DNA of 32,979 nucleotides from Cellulomonas sp. ACRRI (GCF_022346185.1 NZ_JAKRMS010000033.1:1-32979); one strand, 5' to 3'. Positions 16,311-24,143 are shown, counted from the first letter of the stretch. The notes: a model not told the origin generated them from the sequence alone. Program-made: numbers and translations.

Positions 16311-16895
16311 ATGACCGGCACGAACGACACCACCCGGGTGCTCGGCACGCTCGTCGGCCTGGCCGCCGGGGCCACCGGGATCGGCTACTGGGTGAACGGG
16401 CTCACGGTGCCGCTGGCGCGGGTCGCGGTCCGCGTCGCCCCGGACGCGACGGCGGTGCCGGGCCTGTCCGGGGGCGCCACGCTCGCGCCCGTCACGACCA
16501 CCGCGGAGCTGACCCTCTGGGGCGTCGACGGCGGGGACCGGGTGGTCACCCGGCTCGGCCTCGTGCTGACGCTGCTGCTGGTCGCCGCGACCGCCTTCGT
16601 CCTCGTGGCGCAGGCCCGCCGGTACGCGTTCTACGGCCCCGCGTGGCTGCTCGTGCCGTCCCGGCTGTCGACCTGGGCCGGCCTGCTCATCGCCGCGCTC
16701 GGCGTCCTGCCCGCCGCGGGGGCCTGGGTGGCGTCGAGCACCGTGCTGGTGCTCGCCGGTTCGCCGAAGGGGCTCTCGCCGGTGGTCGACCTGCAGCCGG
16801 GCTGGGTCGTGGCCGGCCTCGGCTACCTCGCGGTCACGCGCGCGGTACGCCGGGCGGTCCCCCTGCGACCCGCCCCGGCGGCACCGTGCGCCTGA
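16311..16895 (+). CDS. Uncharacterised four-helix membrane protein
   Basis: I do not recognise a family. The 194-residue product has a first hydrophobic segment at about 10-40, an exported-looking Thr/Ala/Gly-rich loop to about residue 80, a strong helix LGLVLTLLLVAATAFVLVAQ, a third (WAGLLIAALGVLPAAGAWVA) and a fourth near the C-terminus (VVAGLGYLAVTRAV). There are no charged catalytic motifs. It lies 82 bp after the alarmone synthetase on the same strand and ends 21 bp from the convergent nitrilase, so it may be the last gene of the trhA transcript. A generic actinobacterial membrane protein (DUF2975-like) is possible but unproven. Confidence 0.7.
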   Translation: MTGTNDTTRVLGTLVGLAAGATGIGYWVNGLTVPLARVAVRVAPDATAVPGLSGGATLAPVTTTAELTLWGVDGGDRVVTRLGLVLTLLLVAATAFVLVAQARRYAFYGPAWLLVPSRLSTWAGLLIAALGVLPAAGAWVASSTVLVLAGSPKGLSPVVDLQPGWVVAGLGYLAVTRAVRRAVPLRPAPAAPCA

Positions 16896-16916
16896 CCCGG
16901 ACCCCGCGCGACGGCG

Positions 16917-17741
16917 TCAGACCGCTGGGACCACGCGGTACCGGCGGTTGACCAGGGACGGGTTGGCCGCACGCACGTCCCGCAGCGCCTCCGGGTCCAG
17001 GTCGACCGTGCGCAGCTCGGGCTCCTCGCCGAGCTCCAGCCCGACCACGCCGTCGGGGCCGACGACGAGCGAGCGCCCGGTGACGCCCTTCCCGGCCTGG
17101 CCGACCGCGACCACGACGGCGGTGTTCTCGATGGCCCGCGCGATCGCCAGCGTCCGCCAGTGCTCGGCCTTCAGCGGGCCGGACGCCCACGCGGCCGGGA
17201 CCACCAGCACGTCCGCGCCGGCGTCCACCAGGCGGCGCGCCGACTCGGGGAACCGCAGGTCGTAGCACGTCAGCACGCCGAGCCGCACCCCCGCGACGTC
17301 GAGCGTCAGCGGCGGGGCGTCCGCCGGTCCGGACTCGAGCCGCTCCGACTCCCGGTGCCCGAACGCGTCGTACAGGTGCACCTTGCGGTACACGCCCGCG
17401 AGCGCGCCGTCGGGACCCACCGCGACCACCGCGTTCACCGCGCGCTCCGGGTCCGCGCCCGGCAGCGTCGTGCCCGCCAGGACCGCCACGCCGGCCGCGG
17501 CCGCGCGCTCGCGCAGCAGCGTGACGAACGGTCCGTCCAGCGGCTCGGCGTGCTCCGGCCCGGTCCCGCGCGGGTCGAAGCCCGAGGCGTACTCCGGCAG
17601 CACCAGCACGTCCGCGCGGGCGCGGCCCGCCGTGTCGAACGCCCGGCGCACCACCTCGCGGTTCGCGTCGTGGTCGTCGCTCACCCGGAGCTGGCCGACC
17701 GTGACACGCACCGCCGGGCGCACCGGTGGCGGGGTGGTCAC
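16917..17741 (-). CDS. Carbon-nitrogen hydrolase, nitrilase superfamily
   Basis: This 274-residue enzyme hydrolyses a non-peptide C-N bond (an amide or nitrile). The catalytic triad is visible: Glu in VLVLPEYASG (about 47-56), Lys in YRKVHLYD (about 118-125) and Cys in LTCYDLRFPE (about 157-166). This pattern is closest to the Nit/omega-amidase-like branch. The GTG start overlaps the stop of the small membrane protein by four bases (GTGA), and that gene overlaps mca in the same way, so all three form one translation-coupled operon. A thiol-linked substrate, for example an aberrant mycothiol or N-acylcysteine product, is suggested only by this context. Confidence 0.9.
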   Translation of the reverse strand: MTTPPPVRPAVRVTVGQLRVSDDHDANREVVRRAFDTAGRARADVLVLPEYASGFDPRGTGPEHAEPLDGPFVTLLRERAAAAGVAVLAGTTLPGADPERAVNAVVAVGPDGALAGVYRKVHLYDAFGHRESERLESGPADAPPLTLDVAGVRLGVLTCYDLRFPESARRLVDAGADVLVVPAAWASGPLKAEHWRTLAIARAIENTAVVVAVGQAGKGVTGRSLVVGPDGVVGLELGEEPELRTVDLDPEALRDVRAANPSLVNRRYRVVPAV

Positions 17742-18139
17742 GCCGGGCCCCGCGGCGGGGTCGCCCCGGGGGCGCCGGTGGCGTCCGGGTCGTCGTCCGC
17801 CCGGGCGGACGGGGACGCGGTGCCCGACGGGGTCGCGGCGGACGTGCCCGCCGCTCCGGCGGACGTGCCCGCCGCTCCGGCGGACGTGCCCTCCTCGGCC
17901 TCCCGCAGCCTCCGCGCGTTCCGGTCGACGACCCGCAGGTGCCGCACCATCGAGAACCCGAGGAGGATCACCGCCGCCGCGGCCGCGAACGTCACCAGGA
18001 ACCCGAGCAGCCCGGGCGACGTCTGGTCCTCCGGCGGGATCTCGATGCTCGACGGCGAGGGCGACGGGTCGACGGCCGCGGCCACCGCACCCCAGCCCTG
18101 CAGCAGCGTCCCGTGCGCGACCGCCAGCAGCCCCGTCAC
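17738..18139 (-). CDS. Small single-span membrane protein of the mca operon
   Basis: The 133-residue product has a short N-terminal segment, a Pro/Ser-rich stretch ([15 protein letters not shown]), one clear membrane helix ([20 protein letters not shown], about 43-62), a basic juxtamembrane segment ([17 protein letters not shown]) and a low-complexity cytoplasmic tail. The tail contains the heptapeptide GTSAGAA twice plus a partial copy. The GTG start overlaps the mca stop by four bases and its stop overlaps the nitrilase start by four. In M. tuberculosis the small membrane protein Rv1083 also follows mca, so this is probably its counterpart. Function unknown. Confidence 0.8.
   Translation of the reverse strand: MTGLLAVAHGTLLQGWGAVAAAVDPSPSPSSIEIPPEDQTSPGLLGFLVTFAAAAAVILLGFSMVRHLRVVDRNARRLREAEEGTSAGAAGTSAGAAGTSAATPSGTASPSARADDDPDATGAPGATPPRGPA
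17837..17891. repeat. 21-bp tandem repeat inside the mca-operon membrane protein gene
   Basis: Two identical 21-bp units (17837-17857 and 17858-17878, each GGCGGACGTGCCCGCCGCTC plus C) are followed by 13 bp of a third. The repeat is in frame and encodes GTSAGAA units in the low-complexity tail. Perfect identity suggests recent expansion and likely length variation between strains. Confidence 0.9.
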
Positions 18140-19014
18140 GCGATCGCCTCCCGCACGCCGGCGAACAGGTCGTCCTCCGGCAGCGTGGTCGGCACGCGCG
18201 ACTCGGCGAGCTCGAACTCCTCGGTCGGCCAGACCTCGAGCTCCAGGTCCCGCGGCATCGCGAAGAAGAAGCCCTCCGGGTCGATCTGGGTCGCGTGCGC
18301 GCGCAGCGCCGCGTCCCGCGCGTCGAAGTGCTCGTGCACGTCGACCAGCGTGGTGACCTCGCGCTCGGGGATCTCCCGGGCGGCCCGGGACTCCACCCAC
18401 TCGCCGAACGGCGACTCCAGGCCGCGCTCGACCAGCGCCTCGTGCGCCGCGCGGATCCGGGCCATCGAGAACCCGTGGTTGTAGTAGAGCTTCAGCGGCT
18501 CCCAGGGCTCGCCGGCCCCGCGGTACCGCTCGGGATCACCCGCGGCGTGGAACGCCTCGAAGGCCACCCGGTGGCACATGATGTGGTCGGGGTGCGGGTA
18601 GCCGCCCGTCGGGTCGTACGTGGTGATGACGTGCGGCCGGAACTCCCGGACCAGCTCGACCAGCGGGCGGGCCGCCTCCTCCAGCGGCTGCAGCGCGAAG
18701 CAGCCCTCGGGCAGCGGCGGCAGCGGGTCGCCCTCCGGCAACCCCGAGTCGACGAAGCCCAGCCAGTGCTGGCGCACGCCGAGCGCGGCGGCGGCCGCGG
18801 CCATCTCGGTGCGGCGCACGGCGCGCATCTCCTCGATGCCGCCCTCGACGGGCGGGTGGTGCGGGTTCAGCACGTCGCCGCGCTCCCCGCCGGTGCAGGT
18901 GACGACGAGGACGTCCACGCCCTCCGCGGCGTACCGGGCGGTCGTCGCCGCCCCCTTGCTCGACTCGTCGTCCGGGTGGGCGTGCACCGCCATCAGGCGC
19001 AGCTGCTCGGTCAC
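18136..19014 (-). CDS. mca: Mycothiol S-conjugate amidase
   Basis: This 292-residue cytosolic zinc amidase cleaves mycothiol S-conjugates, releasing a mercapturic acid for export and glucosaminyl-inositol for recycling. The LmbE-fold zinc motifs are intact: HAHPDDE (11-17) and HPDH (141-144). The lengths and the blocks [12 protein letters not shown] and [11 protein letters not shown] are typical of Mca rather than of the shorter MshB deacetylase. It starts with GTG and is divergent from the DUF4307 gene. It heads a three-gene operon with a small membrane protein and a nitrilase. Its presence shows that the organism makes mycothiol. Confidence 0.95.
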   Translation of the reverse strand: MTEQLRLMAVHAHPDDESSKGAATTARYAAEGVDVLVVTCTGGERGDVLNPHHPPVEGGIEEMRAVRRTEMAAAAAALGVRQHWLGFVDSGLPEGDPLPPLPEGCFALQPLEEAARPLVELVREFRPHVITTYDPTGGYPHPDHIMCHRVAFEAFHAAGDPERYRGAGEPWEPLKLYYNHGFSMARIRAAHEALVERGLESPFGEWVESRAAREIPEREVTTLVDVHEHFDARDAALRAHATQIDPEGFFFAMPRDLELEVWPTEEFELAESRVPTTLPEDDLFAGVREAIA

Positions 19015-19061
19015 GGTGTGATGTCGTCCTCTCCTCGTCGCCGGTGCGGCACCCGGCGCGA

Positions 19062-19067
19062 GACAAT
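19062..19067 (+). promoter_or_regulatory. Candidate -10 box for the DUF4307 gene
   Basis: GACAAT lies 60 bases upstream of the GTG start in the 113-bp mca/DUF4307 divergent gap. It fits the actinobacterial TANNNT-like -10 only moderately, and no clear -35 is visible. Confidence 0.3.
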
Positions 19068-19127
19068 GGTCGCACCCCGACGACTCCGCGCGGCCCGGCG
19101 CGCGACCCCCTCACCCAGGAGCGACAC

Positions 19128-19532
19128 GTGACGGCGACCCCGACCCCCGCCCCCGAGCTCCCCGCCGGGCGCTACGGGAAGCCCGCAGGGCCCGGCCGCC
19201 GACGCGCCGCCCGCGTCGCGATGATCGCGCTCGGCGTCCTGGCCGTGGCGGTCGCGGCGTGGCTCGCCCTCGCGGGGGACGGCCTCACCTGGAAGATGGT
19301 CGGCTTCCGCGTCGACGGGCCGACCAGCACGCAGGTCACGTTCGACGTGACCAAGGACGCCGACGCGACCGTCACCTGCCGCGTGCAGGCGCTGTCCGAG
19401 TCGTACGCCGAGGTGGGGGTGCAGACCGTCGAGGTCGGGCCCGCCGGCACCGCGACCCAGCGCGTGACCACCACCGTCCCCACGAGCGAGCTCGCGGTGT
19501 CGGCGGTCGTGGAGTCCTGCACGGCGGGCTGA
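19128..19532 (+). CDS. DUF4307 membrane-anchored protein
   Basis: The 134-residue protein has a Pro-rich cytoplasmic N-terminus with RYGKP, a basic patch (GRRRAAR), one membrane helix (about 27-44) and an exported domain of about 85 residues containing two cysteines, one in ATVTCRVQAL and one in VVESCTAG, which could form a disulfide. This matches the actinobacterial DUF4307 family, represented by Rv1081c next to greA in M. tuberculosis. The GTG start at 19128 has AGGAG six bases upstream; the frame is open further 5' but without a ribosome-binding site. Function unknown. It is divergent from mca and followed by greA on the same strand. Confidence 0.85.
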   Translation: MTATPTPAPELPAGRYGKPAGPGRRRAARVAMIALGVLAVAVAAWLALAGDGLTWKMVGFRVDGPTSTQVTFDVTKDADATVTCRVQALSESYAEVGVQTVEVGPAGTATQRVTTTVPTSELAVSAVVESCTAG

Positions 19533-19753
19533 CCGGCGCGCAGGGGCGAGGACCACCCGCACCGGACCCGGCCAGTTGCTATGCTTGCCGATTCATACGC
19601 CGCCCCCGGTCCGACGTCGCCCGATGTCACCGCAGGTCGACGCGACCGCGAGGGAGACGGCATCCCCGTTCATCGCTCGGGCCCGCGCACGCCTGGCCGG
19701 GGTCACCGACGGCGCGACCCGGACGGGCGCGCGACACGCAGGAAGGAGTGGAC
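19533..19753 (+). promoter_or_regulatory. greA upstream region
   Basis: This 221-bp gap contains an AT-richer patch, TTGCTATGCTTGCCGATTCA (19577-19596), the best promoter candidate: TATGCT at 19580-19585 could be a -10. The remaining 150 bp would be an untranslated leader. I see no riboswitch or strong hairpin there. Confidence 0.35.
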
Positions 19754-20242
19754 GTGACCGACACGACGCAGGCCGCCACCTGGCTGACGCAGGAGGCCTA
19801 CGACCGCCTCAAGGCAGAGCTCGAGCACCTCGAGGGCCCGGGACGAGCCGAGGTCACCGAGCGGATCGCCGCCGCGCGTGACGAGGGCGACCTCAAGGAG
19901 AACGGCGGCTACCACGCCGCCCGCGAGGAGCAGGCCAAGCAGGAGGCCCGCATCCGCGAGCTCAAGGAGAAGCTCCGCAACGTGCAGATCGGCACCCCGC
20001 CGGACGACGGCGTCGTCGAGCCGGGCATGGTCGTGACCGCCGTGGTCGCCGGGGACGAGATGACCTTCCTGCTCGGCTCGCGCGAGATCGCCGGCAGCGC
20101 CGACATCGAGGTGTTCTCCCCCACGTCGCCGCTCGGCGCGTCCATCAACGGCCGCAAGGTCGGGGAGAAGGTGTCCTACACGGCACCCAACGGCCGCGAC
20201 ATCCCGGTCGAGATCACGGACGCGAAGCCCTTCGCCGGCTGA
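19754..20242 (+). CDS. greA: Transcription elongation factor GreA
   Basis: This 162-residue factor rescues backtracked RNA polymerase by stimulating transcript cleavage. The N-terminal antiparallel coiled coil carries the acidic tip (ARDEGDLKENGGYHAAREEQ, about 37-56), where the two acidic residues that reach the polymerase active site lie. The C-terminal globular domain includes SPLGASINGRKVGEKVSYTAP. The GTG at 19754 has AAGGAG five bases upstream; the in-frame GTG at 19748 overlaps that site. It ends before a very strong terminator. Confidence 0.96.
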   Translation: MTDTTQAATWLTQEAYDRLKAELEHLEGPGRAEVTERIAAARDEGDLKENGGYHAAREEQAKQEARIRELKEKLRNVQIGTPPDDGVVEPGMVVTAVVAGDEMTFLLGSREIAGSADIEVFSPTSPLGASINGRKVGEKVSYTAPNGRDIPVEITDAKPFAG

Positions 20243-20258
20243 CGCACCGCGCCGCGGC

Positions 20259-20308
20259 GCACGCACGAGGGCCCCGACCGGATCGCCGGTCGGGGCCCTC
20301 GTGCGTGC
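20259..20308. terminator. Bidirectional terminator between greA and the 68-aa gene
   Basis: A perfect 23-bp stem, left arm 20259-20281 (starts GCACGCACGAGGGCCCCGAC) and right arm 20286-20308, encloses the tetraloop ATCG. It lies 17 bp after greA and 11 bp from the end of the opposing gene. It has no T tract, as is common for hairpin terminators in high-GC actinobacteria. Confidence 0.93.
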
Positions 20309-20318
20309 GGGTCGGGTG

Positions 20319-20525
20319 TCAGACGGCGCACTCGCAGACCAGGTTGTACTCCACGACCTGCTCGCCGTCCTCGGGCCGCGCGAAGGCCTCGGCCTCGGCG
20401 CGGGACGCGAACCGGCGCCCCGCGAGCCTGCCGTCGGCGAGCAGCACCCCCACCTCGATCTGCGTGCGCGGGTCGACCCAGCCGCCCGTCGTCGCAGCCG
20501 CCGGGTTGGTCGTCGTGCTCGTCAC
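20319..20525 (-). CDS. Small uncharacterised protein, 68 residues
   Basis: I do not recognise this family. The product begins with a Thr/Ala-rich segment (TSTTTNPAAATTGG), continues with VDPRTQIEVGVLLADGRLAG and RFASRAEAEAFARPEDG, and ends LVCECAV with a Cys-x-Cys pair. The folded part could be a small beta-alpha unit. GTG start with a GAGAGGGG-like site just upstream. It faces greA across the shared terminator, and behind it lies a 209-bp gap with palindromic element C1. Good codon-position GC bias and the flanking terminator support a real gene; function unknown. Confidence 0.65.
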   Translation of the reverse strand: MTSTTTNPAAATTGGWVDPRTQIEVGVLLADGRLAGRRFASRAEAEAFARPEDGEQVVEYNLVCECAV

Positions 20526-20645
20526 CGTGGTCCCCTCTCGTCCGTGGGCCCGCACCGGCCCTCGCGAGGTACAACACCGCCGCTCCCCCGCCCATGCCCG
20601 TCCCCTCGCCCTGTGCCGCCCCGACCCGCACGCCGAGCGGGTGCG

Positions 20646-20690
20646 CGACGCGTCGAGGGGGTAGTCGGCGACTACTCGCTCGACGTGTCG
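20646..20690. repeat. Palindromic intergenic element C1
   Basis: Outer stem CGACGCGTCGAG (20646-20657) pairs with CTCGACGTGTCG (20679-20690) with one G-U pair. Inside it GTAGTC (20661-20666) pairs with GACTAC (20670-20675) around a GGC loop. It is followed by GCTGCCC. Element C2 near 27.1 kb has the same outer stem, the same inner-stem size and the same 3' flank but a different inner sequence. It lies in the gap between the SRPBCC gene and the 68-residue gene, both on the minus strand. Confidence 0.8.
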
Positions 20691-20734
20691 GCTGCCCGCC
20701 CGTCGCCGGCGCGCCCTCGGCGCGGCTGCCCGGC

Positions 20735-21208
20735 TCAGGCGTAGAAGCCCTCGCGCAGGGTGATGCCGTGCTCCAGCCACACCTTGAGCGCCGCGAGCAT
20801 GCCCGTCCAGCCCTGGCAGTTGCCGAACGCGCCGCGGGCACCCTCCGGCGTGAGCCGCCAGGCGGCCTCGGAGATGGTGACGAGCGTGCGCGTGCCGTCG
20901 TCGACGGGCTCGAGGTCGAAGGTGGTCGTGGTGGCGCCGGACCCGTCGGCCGTCGCGTCGGCCGCCCACCGGATGACCAGCCGGCGCGGCGGCTCCGCCT
21001 CGACCACGGTGACCGGGAACCGCCCCGGGAAGTCGTGGAAGTCCCAGGTCACCTCCGCCCCGGTCTCCAGCCGGCCGCGCGCCCCGCCGGTCGCGAAGTA
21101 CCGGGACAGCTGCTCGGGGTCGGCGATCGCCTCGTACACCTCCGCGCACGGGCGGGCGATCCGGCCCGACACGGTGAACCGGAGGTCCTGCAGCGCGTCG
21201 TCGCTCAT
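20735..21208 (-). CDS. SRPBCC/AHSA1-domain protein
   Basis: This 157-residue protein is an activator-of-Hsp90-ATPase-1 (AHSA1)-like START/Bet v1 fold: VSGRIARPCAEVYEAIADPE at the N-terminus, the central VTWDFHDFPGRFPVTVVEAE and RLVIRWAAD, and a C-terminal helix after FGNCQGWTGMLAALKVWLEH. Such proteins have a hydrophobic cavity and often pair with an ArsR regulator encoded beside them; the true ligand or client is usually unknown. Its ATG lies only 16 bp from the divergent ArsR start, so the transcript is probably leaderless. Confidence 0.88.
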   Translation of the reverse strand: MSDDALQDLRFTVSGRIARPCAEVYEAIADPEQLSRYFATGGARGRLETGAEVTWDFHDFPGRFPVTVVEAEPPRRLVIRWAADATADGSGATTTTFDLEPVDDGTRTLVTISEAAWRLTPEGARGAFGNCQGWTGMLAALKVWLEHGITLREGFYA

Positions 21209-21224
21209 GTTGTAGTTTTACAAC
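21209..21224. promoter_or_regulatory. 16-bp palindromic operator filling the SRPBCC/ArsR gap
   Basis: The whole gap between the two start codons is GTTGTAGTTTTACAAC, an inverted repeat of GTTGTA and TACAAC around GTTT. It is strikingly AT-rich for this DNA. On the plus strand TAGTTT (21213-21218) lies six bases before the ArsR start; on the minus strand TAAAAC (21220-21215) lies six bases before the SRPBCC start. Both fit -10 boxes of leaderless transcripts, and bound ArsR would block both. Confidence 0.75.
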
Positions 21225-21560
21225 GTGTTGGCCGACCGCGACAACCCCCAGGACGACCTCGTCTTCAAGGCGCTCGCCTCACCCGCGCGGCGCCGGATGC
21301 TCGACGCCCTGCGCGACGGACCCCGCACCACCGGCGAGCTGTGCGCGGCGCTCCCGGAGCTCGACCGCACCACCGTCCTGCAGCACCTGCGCGTGCTGGA
21401 GCGGGCGGCGCTCGTCGACGGCCGGCGGGTCGGCCGGGAGCGGCACCTCACCCTGGCACCGCTGCCGATCAAGCGGATCCACGACCGGTGGATCAGCGGC
21501 TACGCGGCCGCCGCGGTCGACCTCCTCGACCGCCTCGACCGCGGCGCCGAGCGGTCCTGA
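21225..21560 (+). CDS. ArsR-family winged-helix regulator
   Basis: This 111-residue regulator has the ArsR/SmtB winged helix: FKALASPARRRMLDALRDGP, then the recognition region TTGELCAALPELDRTTVLQH and the wing GRRVGRERHLTLAPLP. It lacks the CVC metal motif of metal sensors and fits the group paired with SRPBCC proteins (SdpR/YczG type). The GTG start directly abuts the palindromic gap, with no ribosome-binding site, implying leaderless translation. Repression of itself and of the divergent gene is the likely role. Confidence 0.9.
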   Translation: MLADRDNPQDDLVFKALASPARRRMLDALRDGPRTTGELCAALPELDRTTVLQHLRVLERAALVDGRRVGRERHLTLAPLPIKRIHDRWISGYAAAAVDLLDRLDRGAERS

Positions 21561-21573
21561 GCCGCGCGGCGCC

Positions 21574-22791
21574 TCAGTGCTCCGCGAGGCGGAAGCCCGA
21601 GTCCCGGAGGTGCTGCAGCACCCGCGCGCAGTGCTCGGGGCCCTTCGTCTCGACCTGCACCTCGATCTCGACCTCGTCGATCTCGAGGTCCACACCGGTC
21701 CGCACGTGCGACACGTGCATGACGTTGCCGCCGGTCGTCGCCAGCTCGCGCAGCAGCGCCGCCAGCGCCCCCGGGGTGTCGTGCACCCGGACCCGCAGCT
21801 GCAGGTACCGACCCGAGACGGCGAGGCCGTGCCGGACGACCCGGAGCAGCACCAGCGGGTCGATGTTGCCGCCGGACAGCAGCACCACCACCGGCCCCTC
21901 GAGCTCCCCCGGCGCCGCCATGACCGCCGCGACGCCCGCGGCGCCCGACGGCTCCACCAGCAGCTTCGCCCGCTCGGCGACCAGCAGCAGCGCGCGGGAC
22001 AGGTCCTCCTCGGAGACCGTGCGCACCTCGCAGCGGTGCTGGTGCAGCAGCGCGAACGGGACCGCACCCGGCGTGCCGACCGCGATGCCGTCGGCCATCG
22101 TGTGCAGCTCGGGCGCGGCGACCGGCTCCCCCGCGGCCAGCGACGCCGGGTACGCGGCGGCCCGCGCGGCCTGCACCCCGATCACCCGGACGTGCGGCGC
22201 GACCTCGGCCACGACCGCCTGGATCCCCGCCGCCAGCCCGCCGCCACCGAGCGGCACGACGATCGTCCGGACGTCCGGCACCTGCTCGAGGATCTCCAGC
22301 GCGAGCGTGCCCTGCCCCGCGACGATGTCCTCGTGGTCGAACGGGTGGATCAGCACCCGCCCGGTGCGCTCCGCCTCGGCGCGCGCCTGGACGAGCGCCT
22401 CGTCGACGCTGCGGCCGTGCAGCCGGACCTCGGCGCCGTACTCCTTGGTCGCCGCGATCTTCGGCAGCGCGGCGTCCACCGGCATGTAGACCACCGCGTC
22501 GATGCCCAGCAGCTGGGCGGCGAGGGCCACGCCCTGGGCGTGGTTGCCGGCGCTGGCCGCGACGACGCCGCGGGCCTGCTCCTGCGCCGACAGCCGGGCC
22601 ATCCGCACGTACGCCCCGCGGATCTTGAACGAGCCGGCGCGCTGCAGGTTCTCGCACTTGAGCAGCACCGGGACGCCGGCGATCTGGGACAGCGCGCGGG
22701 AGGACTCCACCGGGGTGCGGGTCGCCACGCCCGCCAGCAGGCGCGCGGCAGCGCGGGCGTCGTCGAGGAAGGTCACCGGTGCATCATTCAC
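21574..22791 (-). CDS. ilvA: Threonine ammonia-lyase (threonine dehydratase)
   Basis: This 405-residue PLP enzyme deaminates threonine to 2-oxobutyrate and ammonia. The PLP lysine is Lys56 in RAGSFKIRGAY, the phosphate-binding GGGGLAAG loop is central, and LVEPSGAAGVAA and VLLSGGNID are typical of fold-type II enzymes. A single ACT-like domain (about 330-405, from LQLRVRVHDTPGALAALLRE) follows; biosynthetic E. coli IlvA is longer with two. The short form may be the catabolic or actinobacterial biosynthetic type. The GTG start overlaps the stop of the upstream AI-2E gene by four bases; a second GTG at 22776 is possible. Confidence 0.92.
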   Translation of the reverse strand: MNDAPVTFLDDARAAARLLAGVATRTPVESSRALSQIAGVPVLLKCENLQRAGSFKIRGAYVRMARLSAQEQARGVVAASAGNHAQGVALAAQLLGIDAVVYMPVDAALPKIAATKEYGAEVRLHGRSVDEALVQARAEAERTGRVLIHPFDHEDIVAGQGTLALEILEQVPDVRTIVVPLGGGGLAAGIQAVVAEVAPHVRVIGVQAARAAAYPASLAAGEPVAAPELHTMADGIAVGTPGAVPFALLHQHRCEVRTVSEEDLSRALLLVAERAKLLVEPSGAAGVAAVMAAPGELEGPVVVLLSGGNIDPLVLLRVVRHGLAVSGRYLQLRVRVHDTPGALAALLRELATTGGNVMHVSHVRTGVDLEIDEVEIEVQVETKGPEHCARVLQHLRDSGFRLAEH

Positions 22792-24143
22792 GATCCGGCC
22801 GTCGTGCCCCGTGGGCCGCGCCGCGCACCTCCCGCCCCGCGCGCGCCGCCGGGCTCCAGCCCGGCCACCGGGTCGCCGTCGCCCGCGCCGGCCCGCACCC
22901 GCCCGCGTCCGGCGCCGCGCCGACGACCGAACGCCCCCGGCGGCCGCAGCGTCACGTGGTCGTCCGTGCCGAGCTCGGGGAACTTGTCGTGCCCGTGCAG
23001 GTACAGCACCACCGTGTTGAGCACCGCCGCGATCGGCACCGCGAACAGGGCGCCGACGATGCCGGCGGCGAGCGAGCCCGCGGCCACCACCAGCAGCACC
23101 GCCACGGGGTGCAGGGACACGGCGTGGCCCATGAGGAACGGCTGCAGCACGTGACCCTCGATCTGCTGCACCAGCAGCACCACGCCGAGCATGATCAGCG
23201 CCACGACCGGGCCCTGCGCGACGAGCGCGACGAGCACGGCCACGGCGCCGGTCGCGATCGCGCCGACGATCGGGATGAACGAGCCGACGAACACGAGCGT
23301 CGCGAGCGGCACGGCCAGCGGGACGCCCAGGATCGCGGCGCCGATGCCGATGCCGGTGGCGTCGACGAACGCCACCAGGATCTGCGTGCGCGTGTAGCCG
23401 GACAGCGTGACGATGCCGCGGCGGCCGGCCTGGTGGACCCGCTCGCGCACCGACACCGGCAGCAGGCCGACCAGCCAGGTCCAGATCGTCCGGCCGTCGA
23501 GCAGGAAGAAGAACGTGCAGAACAGGGTGATGAGCGCGCCCGCGGCGACGTGGCCGACCGTCGTGGTGACGGACAGCGCGCCGGACACCAGGGTGCTCGC
23601 GTTCTCGCTGATCTGGTCGCGGCCCTGCTGCACCAGGTCGTCGAGCTGGTCGGTGCTGAGGCCGAGCGGGCCGTCCGACAGCCAGGCCAGCGCCTCGTCG
23701 ACGCCCGCGGACGCCCGGTCGTACAGGTCGCCGAACCCGCTGGCGATCGACCGCCCGGCGAGCGCGACCAGGCCCGCCACGACCGCGAGCAGCAGCAGCA
23801 CCGAGGTGATCGCCGCCAGCCCCCGCGGGAACCGCAGCCGCGCGTCCAGGAACCGGGCCACCGGCGCGAGCAGCACCGTGAGCAGCAGCGCGATCGCCAC
23901 CGAGACGACGATGACCTTGAAGAACCCGACGATCCACAGGCCCGCCGCGGTGGCCGCCGCGATCAGCAGGAACCGCCAGGACCACGCGGCCGCGGCTCGC
24001 ACGGAGGGCGCCACCGACTGCTCGGCGCTCCATCCCGCCGGGGCGTCCCCGGCGGACAGGTCGCCCTCGTGCAGCACCGGCGCCGGGGTGGCCGGGTCGC
24101 CAGGGCGGGGGCCGCCCCGCCGACCCCGGCGCGGGGTGGTCAT
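22788..24143 (-). CDS. AI-2E transporter family membrane protein
   Basis: This 451-residue protein belongs to the AI-2E/UPF0118 (TqsA/PerM-like) family. Features: cytoplasmic Arg/Pro-rich N-terminus, two helices near 52-95, a long soluble segment with amphipathic helices (about 120-200), and a cluster of helices including LITLFCTFFFLLDG, FIPIVGAIATGAVAVLVALV and the family's VQQIEGHVLQPFLMG. The C-terminal 50 residues are Gly/Arg-rich and probably disordered. Members transport small molecules, or ions as Na+/H+ antiporters; the substrate is not deducible. The ATG overlaps the metB stop by four bases (ATGA) and its stop overlaps ilvA by four, placing it inside an amino-acid operon. Confidence 0.9.
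   Translation of the reverse strand: MTTPRRGRRGGPRPGDPATPAPVLHEGDLSAGDAPAGWSAEQSVAPSVRAAAAWSWRFLLIAAATAAGLWIVGFFKVIVVSVAIALLLTVLLAPVARFLDARLRFPRGLAAITSVLLLLAVVAGLVALAGRSIASGFGDLYDRASAGVDEALAWLSDGPLGLSTDQLDDLVQQGRDQISENASTLVSGALSVTTTVGHVAAGALITLFCTFFFLLDGRTIWTWLVGLLPVSVRERVHQAGRRGIVTLSGYTRTQILVAFVDATGIGIGAAILGVPLAVPLATLVFVGSFIPIVGAIATGAVAVLVALVAQGPVVALIMLGVVLLVQQIEGHVLQPFLMGHAVSLHPVAVLLVVAAGSLAAGIVGALFAVPIAAVLNTVVLYLHGHDKFPELGTDDHVTLRPPGAFGRRRGAGRGRVRAGAGDGDPVAGLEPGGARGAGGARRGPRGTTAGS

Noticed and set aside
18137..18400. A longer start for the small membrane protein reading upstream inside mca
   Set aside because: That part is an out-of-frame reading of mca; the GTG overlapping the mca stop by four bases is the natural start.
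19044..19127. N-terminal extension of the DUF4307 protein to an upstream start
   Set aside because: It lacks a ribosome-binding site and overlaps the probable promoter, while the GTG at 19128 has AGGAG at ideal spacing.
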